Positions 6,221-7,631 of a stretch of DNA of 7,631 nt are shown piece by piece. A model generated the notes under the pieces. That model saw only the letters and a program-made list of their open reading frames with translations, made no database searches and had not been told where the DNA came from. This DNA comes from an uncultured Clostridia bacterium (lineage in GTDB: Bacteria; Bacillota; Clostridia; Oscillospirales; Acutalibacteraceae): contig CAMVBD010000050.1 in the NCBI GenBank assembly GCA_947165615.1, positions 1 to 7,631 of the forward strand, in the 5' to 3' direction. The number at the start of each line of letters is the position of its first letter. The stretch's first letter is position 1. A program made the position numbers and the translations under genes.

Positions 6221-6243
6221 GGGATCATACCGGGTATGATTCC
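6221..6243. promoter_or_regulatory. Candidate operator dyad upstream of the phosphatase-fold gene
   Basis: ATCATACC (6224-6231) and GGTATGAT (6233-6240) are perfect inverted repeats around a single G at 6232. After a G/T mismatch, GG (6221-6222) and CC (6242-6243) extend the symmetry to 23 bp with one mismatched pair. The one-base centre makes a stable RNA hairpin less natural than a dimeric protein site. TATGAT (6235-6240) inside it resembles a -10 box, but I find no -35 box at proper spacing. Confidence 0.5.
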
Positions 6244-6247
6244 GATA

Positions 6248-6282
6248 CCGCCTTTTCCCTGCGAATCGGCATAGAAAGGCGG
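6248..6282 (+). other. Stem-loop in the leader of the phosphatase-fold gene
   Basis: CCGCCTTT (6248-6255) and AAAGGCGG (6275-6282) are perfect 8-bp inverted repeats. Inside the 19-nt loop, TGC (6260-6262) can pair with GCA (6269-6271), giving a nested hairpin. A further small stem, GTCGC (6316-6320) with GCGAC (6329-6333), lies directly before the ribosome binding site GAGGGGGG (6335-6342). Together with the dyad at 6221-6243 this makes the 218-bp spacer unusually structured. No known riboswitch class was recognised. Confidence 0.4.
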
Positions 6283-6348
6283 CGAAGCCCATATACGAGC
6301 GCTTCCCGCACACCCGTCGCTGCAGGCGGCGACAGAGGGGGGTAACCC

Positions 6349-7257
6349 ATGAAAAAAATCCGAAAGACCCTGAAGTTCATCCTTTTGATCCTGCTTGTTC
6401 TGATCCTGCTCCTCGGAGGTCTTGAAACCATGTATCTGCCCCGGTATCTGTCCGACAAAACGACTTTTGACGCCGCTGCCGTCCAAAACGGCAGCGAGAT
6501 CGTCGTCCTTTCCGCAAACGTGCGCTGCTGGAGTCCATTTGACCTTTTCAAAAAAAACTGGTTTTACCGCGCGCCGCTGATCGTCGAAAACGTCAGGGCG
6601 ACTTCGCCCGACGTCATCGGTTTTCAGGAGGTCACACCCATCCATTATAAGTACCTCACCGCGCGTCTGACAGGCTACGACTCTGTGATCGAATACCGGG
6701 ATAGATCCCCGCTCAAAGAGGGCTGCCCGGTATTTTACAGCACGGTGCGGTTCGATCTTGTGGACAAGGGCTCGTTCTGGCTGTCCGAAACGCCGGACGT
6801 CATGTCCAAAAGCTGGGGCGCGGCGTTTAACCGCGTGTGCTCCTACGTCATCCTGCGCGAAAAAGCGACGGAAAAGGAACTTGTGGTCTTCAACGTCCAT
6901 CTCGACCACGTTTCGGACGAGGCGCGCATCGGCGGCATTGGGGTCATCCTCGACAAGATCGCGGCCTTTGAGGGGCGCCCCGCCGTCATCATGGGGGACT
7001 TTAACTGTACGGAGGACTCCGAGACCTACAAAAATGCGACCGCGTCGTTTTACGACGCCAAGTATCAGACGGACGACACCGATTCCGGCGCGACCTATCA
7101 GAATTTCGGCAAAAAACCGGACGCCGAGAACATCGACTATTTTATGATCTCCAAAACCGGGATCGAGGCAGTTCGTTACAAAGTCGTGCGCAATACCTAT
7201 GACGGCGTCTATCCGTCCGACCATTTCCCCATCTGCCTGACCATGCGGCTGGAATAA
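6349..7257 (+). CDS. Membrane-anchored endonuclease/exonuclease/phosphatase (EEP) family protein
   Basis: This is a 302-residue protein. A basic start (MKKIRKTLK) and one hydrophobic helix at about residues 10-25 form an uncleaved anchor or signal, placing the catalytic domain outside the membrane. The rest is a full DNase I-like EEP domain with its metal and catalytic signatures in order: Asn57 (SANVR), Glu94 (GFQE, 91-94), the NVHLDH block (182-187) with His184, Asp217 and Asn219 (GDFN), Asp263 (ENIDYF), and the terminal Asp291-His292 (SDHFP). All expected catalytic positions appear intact. EEP members cleave phosphodiester or phosphomonoester bonds in nucleic acids, phosphoinositides or sphingomyelin; the substrate here is not predictable. 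The external location argues against a DNA-repair role (inference). GAGGGGGG (6335-6342) lies 6 nt before ATG 6349. The gene is monocistronic up to the terminator at 7337-7366. Confidence 0.88.
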   Translation: MKKIRKTLKFILLILLVLILLLGGLETMYLPRYLSDKTTFDAAAVQNGSEIVVLSANVRCWSPFDLFKKNWFYRAPLIVENVRATSPDVIGFQEVTPIHYKYLTARLTGYDSVIEYRDRSPLKEGCPVFYSTVRFDLVDKGSFWLSETPDVMSKSWGAAFNRVCSYVILREKATEKELVVFNVHLDHVSDEARIGGIGVILDKIAAFEGRPAVIMGDFNCTEDSETYKNATASFYDAKYQTDDTDSGATYQNFGKKPDAENIDYFMISKTGIEAVRYKVVRNTYDGVYPSDHFPICLTMRLE

Positions 7258-7336
7258 GGCTGCTGTGATTTGTGTGCCGTTTCCCTCGCAGCGCTTTGCG
7301 TCGCCACGTACGTTCATTCATCCAACGCCCAACGCC

Positions 7337-7366
7337 AAAAATACCCCTCTTTCGAGGGGTATTTTT
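7337..7366. terminator. Bidirectional intrinsic terminator between EEP gene and pyrB
   Basis: AAAAATACCCCTC (7337-7349) and GAGGGGTATTTTT (7354-7366) form a perfect 13-bp stem around the tetraloop TTTC, with T-runs at the 3' side on both strands. Its right end touches the stop codon of the minus-strand gene (7366-7368). It serves both convergent genes. Confidence 0.92.
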
Positions 7367-7631
7367 CAGTTTTCGCAGTAGACGCAATGCTCTCCCTCGG
7401 GGGTGATTTTTACAAGGGGCGTCAGTTCCTGCTCCACGTGCGTAATGCAGGCGGGGTTTTTGCAGACGCGCCCGGGCCTTTCTTCGCCCTCCCAGCGGGG
7501 GAGGAGGGAAAGCGGCTTTCCGTCGTTTTGCCCTAACAAAAACAGGATCAGCGCCATGCGCATGAATTTGCCGTTTTTGACCTGCTTAAAGTACGCGGCG
7601 CCGGGGTGGGCGTCCACCTTGACGGAGATCT
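7366..7631 (-). CDS. pyrB: Aspartate carbamoyltransferase, C-terminal end, with PyrI-like zinc ribbon (partial)
   Basis: The frame enters from the right edge (Ile-Ser-Val-Lys-Val-Asp-Ala...) and stops at the TGA at 7368-7366; about 88 residues are visible and the N-terminal bulk is outside. AAYFKQVKNGKFMRMALILFLLG matches the final helix region of the catalytic chain PyrB ('YF.Q..NG..vRmALL..lL'), the enzyme of the second step of pyrimidine synthesis. Where PyrB normally ends, about 54 more residues follow. They contain RVCKNPACITHVEQEL...HCVYCEN, a Cys-X4-Cys-X20-Cys-X2-Cys zinc ribbon closely resembling the C-terminal zinc domain of the regulatory chain PyrI. The allosteric nucleotide-binding domain of PyrI is absent from the linker. 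A GTG at 7617 is in frame but is an internal Val codon, not the start. The terminator at 7337-7366 ends the transcript, so this is the last gene of its operon. Confidence 0.82.
   Translation of the reverse strand, partial: ISVKVDAHPGAAYFKQVKNGKFMRMALILFLLGQNDGKPLSLLPRWEGEERPGRVCKNPACITHVEQELTPLVKITPEGEHCVYCEN

Noticed and set aside
5432..6313. Minus-strand open frame of 293 codons opposite the GH130 gene
   Set aside because: It is antisense to a well-supported GH130 gene, of low-complexity composition, and without a start signal or known motif.
6217..7317. Long minus-strand open frame of 366 codons opposite the EEP gene
   Set aside because: It lies antisense to a gene with complete catalytic motifs. 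Its translation is rich in Arg, His, Asp and Val with no recognisable domain, it has no ribosome binding site, and it crosses the structured leader. It is a shadow of GC-rich codon use.
7270..7536. Plus-strand open frame of 88 codons after the EEP gene
   Set aside because: It reads through the bidirectional terminator and lies antisense to the pyrB end, which has clear family motifs.

Overview
The window looks like chromosomal DNA from a GC-rich anaerobic member of the Bacillota, most likely class Clostridia of a gut type. The grounds are strong AGGAGG-like ribosome binding sites before nearly every gene, near-consensus sigma-A promoters, short hairpin-plus-T terminators, and protein families typical of Clostridia (a YozG-type regulator with DUF2975 and DUF4153/DUF4173 partners, a GH130 phosphorylase, and an aspartate carbamoyltransferase with a zinc tail). 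No species can be named from the sequence alone. There is no phage, transposon, CRISPR array or RNA gene.

Layout, left to right. (1) Positions 1-1557: the 3' end of an unrecognised gene, then a secreted lipoprotein with DUF5050-like beta-propeller repeats, both on + and probably co-transcribed. This part is visibly less GC-rich than the rest. (2) Positions 1558-1874: a gene-free spacer with a stem-loop, two apparent terminators, a degenerate 7-bp tandem repeat, and a strong promoter. (3) Positions 1875-4433: a compact three-gene operon encoding a DUF2975 membrane protein, a small YozG-type HTH regulator, and a large DUF4153/DUF4173 membrane protein. It has its own promoter and ends at a bidirectional terminator. 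(4) Positions 4486-5031 (-): the family I inorganic pyrophosphatase gene, which shares that terminator and is divergent from (5) positions 5180-6130 (+): a GH130 beta-mannoside phosphorylase. Each of these two has a recognisable promoter in the 148-bp gap. (6) Positions 6131-6348: a gene-free leader rich in inverted and direct repeats. (7) Positions 6349-7257 (+): a membrane-anchored endonuclease/exonuclease/phosphatase-fold protein. (8) A second bidirectional terminator, followed by (9) the 3' end of pyrB (-), which runs off the right edge and carries a PyrI-like Cys4 zinc ribbon at its C terminus.

The genes do not form one pathway; this is a mosaic of short independent transcription units. 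Pyrophosphatase and aspartate carbamoyltransferase are housekeeping metabolism. The GH130 enzyme points to intracellular phosphorolysis of beta-mannosides. The three-gene membrane/regulator operon is a recurrent module with no established function. The items most worth following up are the pyrB zinc-ribbon tail, that operon, the heptamer array upstream of its promoter, and the structured leader before the phosphatase-fold gene.
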